From assembly GCA_002419285.1 (NCBI GenBank), contig DIFU01000139.1, positions 1-26,308 of the forward strand: a DNA stretch of 26,308 bases, in the 5' to 3' direction. Below the pieces are notes generated by a model that had not been told where the DNA came from, did not search any database, and saw nothing but the letters and a program-made list of their open reading frames with translations. The stretch is from Prolixibacteraceae bacterium UBA5740 (GTDB lineage: Bacteria > Bacteroidota > Bacteroidia > Bacteroidales > Prolixibacteraceae). Below are positions 1-7,733 of the stretch, piece after piece (position 1 is the stretch's first letter; each line of letters opens with the position of its first letter). Position numbers and translations under genes: made by a program.

Positions 1-3000
1 ACAACAACTGAGTATTTGTCAGCTGCAGTCAAGGTAGCGGTAGCAGCTTTGGTTGTACTGGCTTTCAAACCAGTCAGAATCATATTTACATCGGTTACAT
101 TAACGGCTGTGTAGAATTTATCGACAGCAGCGCCAGTGTAATCTGTACCGGTAACACGTGCAGAATATTTGCCACCGTTACCACCAGAAATACCGTTTAC
201 ATTGATTTTGCCTGAAGCATCATCAAAGCAAAGAGCAGCATTACTTGTCAAAGTAGTAGCAACAACTTCGGTAGGTTCAAGGATAGTTACCCTATGATTT
301 TGGATAACAACACCAGTTTTGGTAGTAGGACCACCCTGGATACATCCATTGGCATCTTTTACATAACCAACCCAAACTCCGGCTACTTTTTCGAATACAG
401 GAGAATCCTGCCATACGAGACCACTCTCTCCAAGAGTATTAAAGTTATATGTATTGGATGACACGGCATATTTGTAACCTCCTACACCACCACCAGCGAT
501 AACTTCAATTTCACCCAATCCTTCGAAGCAAAGTGCATTCTCATTCAGCTTCATATTCACTGTTAATGAGTCAACATTATTTACTTCAGCAGATTCACGG
601 AAAATAGTACAACCATTGGCATCTTTTAAATAGATGTTATAATGGCCATGGATAAGACCAGTCCAGGTGTATTCATCATCACCCAACAATGGTTTCCATA
701 CATAACCTTCTGTAAGAGGATTGGCTTCGTATCCAGATCCAACTGGACCGGAAATTGCAAACCAATAAGGAGCGGTACCTCCGGTTACGTTCGTCAGTTC
801 AATAGAACCGGTAGCAGTATTGCGGCAAACAACTGAGTTGAATTCGATATCATAATCGATCGGTTCAGGTTGTTCTACCGTAATTACAGGAGTAGTATAG
901 AAGCAATTAGCATCAGGATTCTGCCATGGCAGCTGTGAAGCATACTGGTGGAATTTGGCAAAATAATCAGGATCAGCAGCAATAATCGGAGACTGCCAAG
1001 GTAATGAAGCATTCTTTTCTACAATCTTGACAGTGTAATTGCCAGCAGTCAAACCAGTGAAAGTGTAAGAAGCTGCAACATCCTGAGTTACAGTACCTTT
1101 AACTGTTGTTCCCTGAAGGAGCTGAATGGTATAAACATATCCGTCTCCGGCTTTATTCCATCCACCAGAAGGCATAACAGTAATGGTACCATCATTAACA
1201 ACCGGGTTAATGCTTCCATTCTGGCTTACGCAGCTAACTGCAGTAGCAGAAGTAGTGGCTCCCAATTGTGCAGGTTGAAGAACCTGAACCTTTACAGGAC
1301 CATACACACAACCATTGGCATCACGAACATAAATTTCGTAATTGCCATTGCGGACCCTGCGGTCGAATGCAAGGAAGTCGTGAATTTCTTCACCGTTTTC
1401 AACAGATACCCAACGATTTTCAGGAATCAAATTAACATTTTCGAATTCACCGACATTGTTGGTTGTTTCCTGGAATGGTGCAGTACCACCAGAAATCATA
1501 TAGCGGATGAAACCGTCATGTTCGTTGAAGCAGCTTGGGTAAGCAACCACTGTTTCCAGTTTGAATGCATCAGGCTGGGTAATTTCAAATTCTTCAACGG
1601 TATAGCAACCATGATCATCAGTTACTGTTAAAGTATAAGTTCCGGCAGCCAGATTGGTGAAAACACCAGTTGAATTACTTTCCGGGAACCTGTCAGCAAC
1701 ACTTGCAGATTTCAAAGAAGCTTCATACGTAACAACATCCAAAGTGAATGTATAGTTTCCGTATCCGCCTGTTACAGCAGTTGCAGGAACCATGATGTGA
1801 CCATCATTGGATGGGCCATTCTCGTCACCAGAAACATTACAAGTAACATTCTTTACAAGAACAGATTCAGTATCCACGATCAGTTCATCAGCGCCATCAA
1901 TGGTAATGCTGTTGATCACGATCAGTTCAGGATGATCGATGGCACAATAGTCGCGTACTGCGATATAATAGGTACCAGCCTGTACTGTCAGGGTTTTTGG
2001 ATTAGAATCCATAGGTAACCAGGTTACCTGTCCGGCATACCAGTTTGGTACATTGAAAATAGCAGGATTATTAACTACTGCATACTGAAGAGTAGGATTT
2101 CCGAATGGAGTTCCAGGAATGACAGTGTCGCTTCCGTTTTTGGCAGTGATGGTAATGACACCATCAGTAGCACCAAAACAACCAGCGGCATCTTCAGCCA
2201 AAGTAACTTCCAGCTTAGCTGGCTCGATGATCACAATTTTTTCAACATTACTGTAGCAACCGAATTCATCACGGGCAACTACATAATAGGTTCCTGCACC
2301 AAGGGCAGTCTTATGGTTCATCAAATGACCTTCAGCATAAATGGCATCCGGAGTTGTTGCAGAAGCACTGTAATATAACATCGGATTACGAAGAGGTTGT
2401 ACACCTTGAGTAATGGCATATTTCCAACCCCGATCTGAAGTCCAGTATGAATATTCAAAATTCATGGAAGACATCCATTCAATCAACTGTTCAACAGAAG
2501 CTTCGGTAATGTCATCAATTCCATAAACTTCAATGTTCAGTTCTTCGAGAAGAGCGGGAAGTTGTGACAGGTCACCCCAGGTAATCACTTCAGCGATCAA
2601 AGCATCCACATCAAATTCAGTCATACCCAAACTGGTCAGATATGCTTTTGCGAGTGGAAGATAATCTTCAAGATTATCCATGCTTGAAGGCAGGAAGTGC
2701 TCGAGTGGAACACCATGCCACTGGCTTTCCCAGATATTGAAATATGCATCGTCCATGTCAACACCGTCAACACAGAAACCAAATGCAGTTTCAGTACAGG
2801 TTTCAGGTATACCGTTGAACAGGTTCACCTTATCCATCGGACAGCTGGTCCAGATGGTATCCTGGAAAGAAATCTTGTTTTTGAAATCCGGGAAGTCGAA
2901 TGTCAGTTCATAAGTACAGCCATTGGCATCTTCAACAAGAATGTCGTGAGGCTTATTGTCGATCAGGAAAGTAAACAGCGCATTGCTGGTCACATAATTT

Positions 3001-5057
3001 CCTTCGTCAATTTTGAATTTGTATTTTCCACCTGCAAGCGGAGTACCACCACTGACCTGAATAGCCAGGTTACCGTCGGTACCCTCCGGACAAACAGGAG
3101 GCAATGTCAAGTAAGGCACAATGTATGCTGACAAAGGAGCAGGCTGAGTAATTTTTGTATTAAACTCAACAACACAACCATTGGCAGTTACGTCTTTGGC
3201 CCAGAAAGTCAAGACAGTATCCAATGCTACAAAAGATTCAACTTCAAATACACCATCTTCAACCCATGTTTCACCATCGTTGCTGAACAGCAATTTGTGG
3301 TTTCCACTTCCTGTGATAACTGAGAGGGTAACAGTGGTACCTTCACCATAGCAAGAGATAGGAGCAACAGTGACATCAAAATCGGTATCAAGAATCTTGA
3401 CTGCATCGTCACCCTGTTCATTTGACCAGTAACCAACACAACCAGTGGCATCCATTACGCGAACGTAATAAACACCAGCTTCCAGATTATCAGCTACAAG
3501 TCCTACACCACTATGAGTGGTTGCGGTAGCCCAAGGAAGAACAGTAGTATACTGAACGGTATATGGAGAAACTCCACCTTTAACATTGGAAACGGTGATG
3601 CTTCCTTCATTTTCCTGGCAACCGGTATCTTCCCAAACCAAATCAAAAGTGATAGGATCCGGACGGTCAATTTCAATAACTACCGAATGCGTACATCCGT
3701 TGGCATCCTGGAACATGACAGTATAGACACCAGTGGTAAGATTAACACGTTCCAGAGAGGTTCCTCTAGCCACATATACATTATTTAAATAAATATTATA
3801 TCCGTTATCAAATGGTGTACCACCTGTCAAGGAAACATCAATAGAACCATCATTATTGTTGCAGGTTGCGTCTGTTGCTTCAACAGATGCTACAAAAGGA
3901 GCAAGATTATCATAAACAGTGACATATTGCCAATTAGCCATGTAATCTTCATAGTACCAGGGATACAAAAATTCACATTCATTGACATCTTGCACAGCAA
4001 CATAGTAATTACCGACCGGTTTTTGGAATACATTAACTGAAGATTCAAAAGACTTAACAATGTCGTCGTTATTATTGTACCATAATTGGCTGATATAATA
4101 ATCCCACATGTTTTCAGGAACTACTATATAGGTATAAGGAGCAGTTCCACCTTCAGCGAAAATTTCAATATCACCATATCCTCCAGGGCAGTTTACCTGA
4201 ACCATAGGTTTGGTTTCGAACTCAACCGGATCAGGTCCAACTACATCAAACGTCTTCACATAAGAAATACAGCCATCAGCATCTTTCACAACAACCGTCT
4301 GATCAACAGCAGGTGATTCGACATTAGTGGAAGGATTGGTAGTAAAGGTAACCATATTGTTCCAAGCATATTCCAAACCTGTAGCAGAGGCAGGAACACT
4401 TACCGTAACAACCGCATTATCTTCATAGCAGATCGCATCATCGACATCTACTTCAACACTGGTCCATTTCTGGTCAACCTTCAGATTTCCATTAAATTTG
4501 GCATAGGTAAGAATCCAGTCTTGAACAGCATTATTCTTATACTTGGTATCACCCCAGGTCAGTCCGTTGGTGAATGAATAAACACTGTTGGCCGAATAGA
4601 AATAAGGAGTGTTATTCAAGGAAAACCTCAAAGTAGCCACCTTGATTCCGCCTTCAGCGTTATCACTTTCCTCAATTGTCACGGGAGTGGCACCGGCAGT
4701 AAACGCAATTGTAATCACGTTACCGCTGGCAGTGGCGGTCATCGATGATAACAGAGCATGTTTCCAAGTTGTACCAACATAGGTGAATTGTGTACCATTG
4801 AAATTCAACTTGAGGTCTAACTGGTGAATAGCGATGAAATCCTTCATCGTAATGTCAACCTCATACATGTTATCCTCCTGATAACAGAATGAGGCGTCTT
4901 TAGCCCAAACTTCGAGTGTACTCTGAGCTTCTGGCGGGTCAACCTGTGCGAAAGCCGCGAAAGCAAAGAATAGCACAACCAAGCTCAAGCCAATCTTTCG
5001 AAGTAACAGCTCAACACTGCGTTCTCCGAGCAAGAAAAATCTAGTAAATTTTTTCAT
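1..5057 (-). CDS. Giant secreted SprB-repeat surface protein, 3' end outside window
   Basis: The minus-strand frame is open from ATG at 5057 to the left edge, giving at least 1685 residues with no stop; the C-terminus is not in the window. Residues 1-37 form a signal peptide with an unusually long charged n-region, a hydrophobic run (LSLVVLFFAFAAFA) and probable cleavage before Gln38. Residues about 48-200 are a beta-rich domain that I read tentatively as cohesin-like. The rest is about a dozen units, each with GG.aPY-like strands and ending in [VI]xDANGC, typical of SprB repeats (PF13573). Two segments interrupt the repeats: a helical one at about residues 766-886 and one carrying two LPWQ motifs at about 1350-1385. 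Proteins of this type are usually exported by the type IX secretion system through a C-terminal sorting domain and act as adhesins; that domain would lie off-window, so T9SS export is inferred. The gene is monocistronic as far as can be seen, with a promoter about 100 nt upstream. Confidence 0.86.
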   Translation of the reverse strand, partial: MKKFTRFFLLGERSVELLLRKIGLSLVVLFFAFAAFAQVDPPEAQSTLEVWAKDASFCYQEDNMYEVDITMKDFIAIHQLDLKLNFNGTQFTYVGTTWKHALLSSMTATASGNVITIAFTAGATPVTIEESDNAEGGIKVATLRFSLNNTPYFYSANSVYSFTNGLTWGDTKYKNNAVQDWILTYAKFNGNLKVDQKWTSVEVDVDDAICYEDNAVVTVSVPASATGLEYAWNNMVTFTTNPSTNVESPAVDQTVVVKDADGCISYVKTFDVVGPDPVEFETKPMVQVNCPGGYGDIEIFAEGGTAPYTYIVVPENMWDYYISQLWYNNNDDIVKSFESSVNVFQKPVGNYYVAVQDVNECEFLYPWYYEDYMANWQYVTVYDNLAPFVASVEATDATCNNNDGSIDVSLTGGTPFDNGYNIYLNNVYVARGTSLERVNLTTGVYTVMFQDANGCTHSVVIEIDRPDPITFDLVWEDTGCQENEGSITVSNVKGGVSPYTVQYTTVLPWATATTHSGVGLVADNLEAGVYYVRVMDATGCVGYWSNEQGDDAVKILDTDFDVTVAPISCYGEGTTVTLSVITGSGNHKLLFSNDGETWVEDGVFEVESFVALDTVLTFWAKDVTANGCVVEFNTKITQPAPLSAYIVPYLTLPPVCPEGTDGNLAIQVSGGTPLAGGKYKFKIDEGNYVTSNALFTFLIDNKPHDILVEDANGCTYELTFDFPDFKNKISFQDTIWTSCPMDKVNLFNGIPETCTETAFGFCVDGVDMDDAYFNIWESQWHGVPLEHFLPSSMDNLEDYLPLAKAYLTSLGMTEFDVDALIAEVITWGDLSQLPALLEELNIEVYGIDDITEASVEQLIEWMSSMNFEYSYWTSDRGWKYAITQGVQPLRNPMLYYSASATTPDAIYAEGHLMNHKTALGAGTYYVVARDEFGCYSNVEKIVIIEPAKLEVTLAEDAAGCFGATDGVITITAKNGSDTVIPGTPFGNPTLQYAVVNNPAIFNVPNWYAGQVTWLPMDSNPKTLTVQAGTYYIAVRDYCAIDHPELIVINSITIDGADELIVDTESVLVKNVTCNVSGDENGPSNDGHIMVPATAVTGGYGNYTFTLDVVTYEASLKSASVADRFPESNSTGVFTNLAAGTYTLTVTDDHGCYTVEEFEITQPDAFKLETVVAYPSCFNEHDGFIRYMISGGTAPFQETTNNVGEFENVNLIPENRWVSVENGEEIHDFLAFDRRVRNGNYEIYVRDANGCVYGPVKVQVLQPAQLGATTSATAVSCVSQNGSINPVVNDGTITVMPSGGWNKAGDGYVYTIQLLQGTTVKGTVTQDVAASYTFTGLTAGNYTVKIVEKNASLPWQSPIIAADPDYFAKFHQYASQLPWQNPDANCFYTTPVITVEQPEPIDYDIEFNSVVCRNTATGSIELTNVTGGTAPYWFAISGPVGSGYEANPLTEGYVWKPLLGDDEYTWTGLIHGHYNIYLKDANGCTIFRESAEVNNVDSLTVNMKLNENALCFEGLGEIEVIAGGGVGGYKYAVSSNTYNFNTLGESGLVWQDSPVFEKVAGVWVGYVKDANGCIQGGPTTKTGVVIQNHRVTILEPTEVVATTLTSNAALCFDDASGKINVNGISGGNGGKYSARVTGTDYTGAAVDKFYTAVNVTDVNMILTGLKASTTKAATATLTAADKYSVV
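342..4283 (-). repeat. Degenerate SprB-type protein repeats marked by DANGC
   Basis: The motif DANGC is encoded exactly at 342-356, 609-623, 1308-1322, 2916-2930 and 3693-3707, with close variants DATGC at 3438-3452 and DADGC at 4269-4283. More diverged versions (DDHGC, DEFGC, DVNEC) lie between them. All are in the same minus-strand frame and end a beta-strand sequence of the type YxVxVxD. DNA identity between units is low apart from the motif, so this is an old protein-domain array rather than a recent tandem DNA duplication. Confidence 0.8.
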
Positions 5058-5162
5058 AGCAACTTGCTTTAAATTGAACTTAATTGATTGATTGATTTTG
5101 ATTTATAATTCATTCTATCAAATTTTCAGACATAAATGCCTTGTTTTTTCATAGTTTAATCA

Positions 5163-5193
5163 CAAACGTAATAATTTTCCCAGCAATGTACAA
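5163..5193 (-). promoter_or_regulatory. Bacteroidetes-type promoter of the giant repeat protein
   Basis: On the minus strand TACGTTTG (5170-5163) is an exact TAnnTTTG -7 box, and a TTG -33 element (5193-5191) lies 20 nt upstream of it. This spacing fits the Bacteroidetes sigma-ABfr promoter pattern. It implies a 5' leader of roughly 100 nt before ATG 5057. The call rests on motif and spacing only. Confidence 0.55.
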
Positions 5194-5422
5194 TACATTG
5201 ACTCCCAAATTTCAGGGTTTTTTCTGAGTTAAACATGCTTAAAGCCATTATTTACCAACAATTCCGGCAATTACGGTTGATTAATGCCTGACGGCCTGTT
5301 CATTACCCAAAAGTGCCCGGTTGAATGGTTTGAAATCATTTTAAATAATGCATCAAATATACGCTTTTTTGGAAAAATGCGTTCACTGATTATCAAAATT
5401 GAATTTTATTTAAAATGCAACC

Positions 5423-5563
5423 ATGATCAGGTTATCCTTTCGTAAATCAATATCCATCCTTTTATTGTTCATTTTTATCTGGGTAATGGCTTCCTGCAAA
5501 ACATGCAATTGCCCGGCATACTCGTTTGCCGGAACAGGATCTGAACAGGTTTTACCTTCTTAA
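5423..5563 (+). CDS. Small (46 aa) Cys-rich lipoprotein
   Basis: This short frame runs from ATG 5423 to TAA 5561-5563. It encodes a basic N-terminus (RLSFRKS), a hydrophobic stretch (ISILLLFIFIW) and a lipobox-like VMASC with the acylated Cys at residue 24. A short mature part begins CKTCNCPAYS. Small lipoproteins with a CKTCxCPAYS-like start are, as far as I recall, common in Bacteroidetes; their function is unknown to me. The mature peptide would be about 23 residues, so it is probably a membrane-anchored peptide and not an enzyme. It is separated from the divergent giant gene by 365 bp and from gap by 504 bp. I found no clean -7 box in front of it. The signal peptide and lipobox support a real gene, but the small size keeps confidence moderate. 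Confidence 0.6.
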   Translation: MIRLSFRKSISILLLFIFIWVMASCKTCNCPAYSFAGTGSEQVLPS

Positions 5564-6067
5564 TATACCATTATATATATAGTGTACATTACGTTGGTGC
5601 CTTTAAGCATCTTATCACCTTTCTGGTTTATGGGTCCATCCTCTTAATTTCGCAGAAGCTTAAGCTTTCGGTATGGACCAAGTGTCCCGATCAGGTGTAT
5701 CAAGTCTTGATCAAAGCCTGATCAACGCCCTATATTGTATATATATTGTCCATATATTCTGCGTATATTGTATAGTAATCAATGGACAATATACATTGAA
5801 TATACGCTGAAGATATGCATAATTACCGAATCGGGCCGGGAGTTAATAGAGACTGAAACAAACCGAGCCAAGCCCCCAACACAAATTCACATCAGGAAGT
5901 TCCTGACAACCGGCCGTTAATAAAATCTTAAACTTGTGCCAATACAGCCCAAAAGTAGGCAGGTAGCTTGTATTGTTTTGATTAATAGTATTTATTTTGT
6001 ATTCTATTTTAGAACCTTATTCATAAAAATTGAGTAACAGTACGTACAATAACTAAAAATTTCAACT
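5564..6067. other. Intergenic region with clustered inverted repeats, upstream of gap
   Basis: No convincing gene is present. The stretch holds several inverted repeats. GGTCCAT/ATGGACC is at 5633-5639 and 5673-5679, enclosing the palindrome AAGCTTAAGCTT (5656-5667). GATCAGG/CCTGATC is at 5689-5695 and 5717-5723, enclosing ATCAAG/CTTGAT. TATATTGTCCAT/ATGGACAATATA (12 bp, perfect) is at 5742-5753 and 5782-5793. GCGTATATT/AATATACGC is at 5761-5769 and 5799-5807 and interleaves with the previous pair. TCAGGAA-g-TTCCTGA is at 5892-5906. The last 130 bp, before gap, are A/T-rich and must contain its promoter, but no exact TAnnTTTG box stands out. It could be a regulatory region, a non-coding RNA or the remnant of a small mobile element. 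Confidence 0.6.
5633..5807. repeat. Cluster of inverted repeats with four ATGGAC/GTCCAT half-sites
   Basis: The hexamer ATGGAC occurs four times in alternating orientation: GTCCAT 5634-5639, ATGGAC 5673-5678, GTCCAT 5748-5753 and ATGGAC 5782-5787. This makes two inverted pairs with similar start-to-start spacing (39 and 34 nt). The second pair extends to a perfect 12-bp inverted repeat. A further 9-bp pair (5761-5769 with 5799-5807) interleaves with it in an A-B-A'-B' order, as in an H-type pseudoknot. The positions are read directly; any function is unknown. Confidence 0.6.
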
Positions 6068-7075
6068 ATGTCGAAAATTAAAATTGGTATCAATGGATTC
6101 GGACGCATCGGAAGACTTGTTTTCCGCGTGGCCGTTGCAAAAGAAAACATCGAAGTGGTAGGTATTAACGACCTGCTCGACGTGGACTATATCGCATACA
6201 TGCTGAAATATGATTCAACTCATGGTCTTTTCAAAGGTGAAGTCGCCGTTGAAGATGGTTCACTTGTTGTTAACGGTAAAAAAATCAGGGTTACCTCTGT
6301 TGCAAATCCCGCCGAACTGAAATGGGATGAAGTGGGCGCTGAATACGTTGTGGAATCTACCGGACTCTTCCTCGACAAAGTAAAAGCCCAGGGCCATATC
6401 GATGCAGGTGCCAAAAAAGTGATCATGTCAGCTCCGTCAAAAGACGACACTCCCATGTTTGTAATGGGTGTAAACCACAAGAGCTATAAAAATGACATGA
6501 CTTTCGTTTCAAATGCTTCTTGTACAACCAACTGCCTTGCTCCTATCGCCAAGGTACTGAACGACAATTTCGGCATTCTCGAAGGTCTGATGACTACCGT
6601 TCATGCTACAACCGCTACGCAGAAAACCGTTGACGGTCCTTCTAAAAAGGATTGGAGAGGTGGTCGTGGAGCAGGACAAAACATCATCCCTTCTTCTACT
6701 GGCGCTGCCAAAGCAGTAGGCAAGGTAATCCCTGCCCTGAATGGTAAACTGACAGGTATGGCTTTCCGTGTTCCCACCCCGAATGTTTCAGTAGTTGACC
6801 TGACCTGCCGTCTCGAAAAACCGGCCAGCTACAAACAAATCTGCGAAGCCATGAAAGCCGCCTCCGAAGGTGAATTGAAAGGTGTATTGGGTTATACTGA
6901 AGATGCCGTTGTATCGAACGACTTCCTCGGAGATTCAAGAACATCCATCTTTGATGCCGGAGCAGGTATTGGCCTCAACGACAATTTCGTGAAAGTTGTT
7001 TCATGGTATGACAACGAATGGGGTTATTCAACCAAAGTTGTCGAACTGGTTGAATACATGGATTCTGTAAAATAA
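6068..7075 (+). CDS. gap: Glyceraldehyde-3-phosphate dehydrogenase, type I
   Basis: The gene encodes the glycolytic/gluconeogenic enzyme that oxidises and phosphorylates glyceraldehyde 3-phosphate to 1,3-bisphosphoglycerate with NAD. The 335-aa length is normal for the family. The N-terminal Rossmann motif INGFGRIGRLVFR (residues 8-20) binds the cofactor. The catalytic Cys152 sits in SNASCTTNC and the base His179 in TTVHATTATQK; the family C-terminal signature WYDNEWGYS is present. The start at 6068 gives the expected MSKIKIGINGFGRIG N-terminus; it is preceded by an A-rich stretch and not by a Shine-Dalgarno sequence. It is a single-gene unit closed by a strong hairpin terminator at 7098. Codon choice looks strongly biased to favoured codons, as expected for an abundant protein. 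Confidence 0.97.
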   Translation: MSKIKIGINGFGRIGRLVFRVAVAKENIEVVGINDLLDVDYIAYMLKYDSTHGLFKGEVAVEDGSLVVNGKKIRVTSVANPAELKWDEVGAEYVVESTGLFLDKVKAQGHIDAGAKKVIMSAPSKDDTPMFVMGVNHKSYKNDMTFVSNASCTTNCLAPIAKVLNDNFGILEGLMTTVHATTATQKTVDGPSKKDWRGGRGAGQNIIPSSTGAAKAVGKVIPALNGKLTGMAFRVPTPNVSVVDLTCRLEKPASYKQICEAMKAASEGELKGVLGYTEDAVVSNDFLGDSRTSIFDAGAGIGLNDNFVKVVSWYDNEWGYSTKVVELVEYMDSVK

Positions 7076-7097
7076 TCCAAATCATATTATCATAATT

Positions 7098-7127
7098 AAA
7101 GGGGCGAGATTCGCCCCTTTTTATTTT
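7098..7127 (+). terminator. Intrinsic terminator of gap
   Basis: A perfect 10-bp stem pairs AAAGGGGCGA (7098-7107) with TCGCCCCTTT (7111-7120) across a 3-nt loop and runs into a T-rich tract (7118-7127). It lies 22 nt after the gap stop codon. Confidence 0.88.
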
Positions 7128-7685
7128 CTTTAGCAAGACCACGCGATGATCGAAACCTAAAGGGGTATCTTTTGATCCCTTATAAAAATGGTTATTTCTA
7201 CGAGATGCCCCTTAAATTTCTGAATCGATAAACAAAATCTATATTTCCTGGACTGGAAAAAAATACTGCCTTCAAAGGACCTTTGACGATGAGTCAGCTT
7301 TTGTCAAAAATAGGTGATCCTTAAAAAATATCAAGCCAACAAAACATCAATGTCATGAAAACAAAGACTCCCTAGCATCAATCACACTCTATCCATCTGA
7401 ATAGCAATCTCTTATATCATATATTGGCTCATTGTCGCATAAAAATTAACCTGACTTTTACCGAAAAGATGAAGCAAAGAGTCGAGAATTAGGAAGCCAA
7501 TATTAAAATTAACATTTTTTAATTTTCAGCATTTTCTCGTTTTCCGACTTTGACACAGCTAAAATCAGACAACCCTATCCATTCATTTGCAACGGTTTAG
7601 AACCTATCATTTGGAACAATGTACATCGCATTGACATGAAAAATGCGACTCCAACCCCTGCAGGCATAAATCAGAACATGTAGAA
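7128..7685. other. A/T-rich intergenic region without a recognisable gene
   Basis: Stops occur in all frames and I recognise no protein fragment with confidence. Weak structure is present. AAGGGGTATC (7160-7169) and GATGCCCCTT (7204-7213) form a 9-of-10 inverted repeat. An A/T-only hairpin AAAATTAA/TTAATTTT (7505-7512 with 7519-7526) is nested inside CGAGAA/TTCTCG (7483-7488 with 7534-7539). The region may be decayed coding sequence, or simply the long leader region of the next gene. Confidence 0.5.
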
Positions 7686-7702
7686 TTGGATCAAATCATT
7701 TA

Positions 7703-7710
7703 TAAATTTG
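7703..7710 (+). promoter_or_regulatory. Candidate -7 box for the TnpR-passenger-like gene
   Basis: TAAATTTG matches TAnnTTTG and ends 23 nt before ATG 7734. The nearest upstream TTG is only 14 nt away, shorter than usual, so the -33 element is doubtful. The box lies inside the longer frame that begins at TTG 7686, which favours the ATG at 7734. Confidence 0.35.
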
Positions 7711-7733
7711 GAAAGGTCAAATCCTATTTGGTT

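Noticed and set aside
1266..1631. Plus-strand open frames inside 1-5000, of which this 121-codon frame is a long example
   Set aside because: They lie opposite the continuous minus-strand repeat-protein frame, show no family features and translate the complement of the repeated GC/DANGC codons; they are shadows.
342..4283. CRISPR-like or tandem DNA repeat array in the region of recurring ACAACCATTGGCATC-type words
   Set aside because: The recurring word encodes DANGC in a continuous frame, spacing is irregular (about 160-1600 nt) and no longer direct repeat surrounds it.
5735..5920. A 61-codon plus-strand frame in the intergenic region before gap
   Set aside because: Its first half is a translation of the TATATTG-rich inverted repeats and its second half has no recognisable feature, start context or homology that I know.
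7241..7380. Possible transposase or other gene remnant in the A/T-rich stretch after gap
   Set aside because: Short translated pieces looked protein-like in one frame, but no motif could be named and stops interrupt every frame; left as an uncertain intergenic region.
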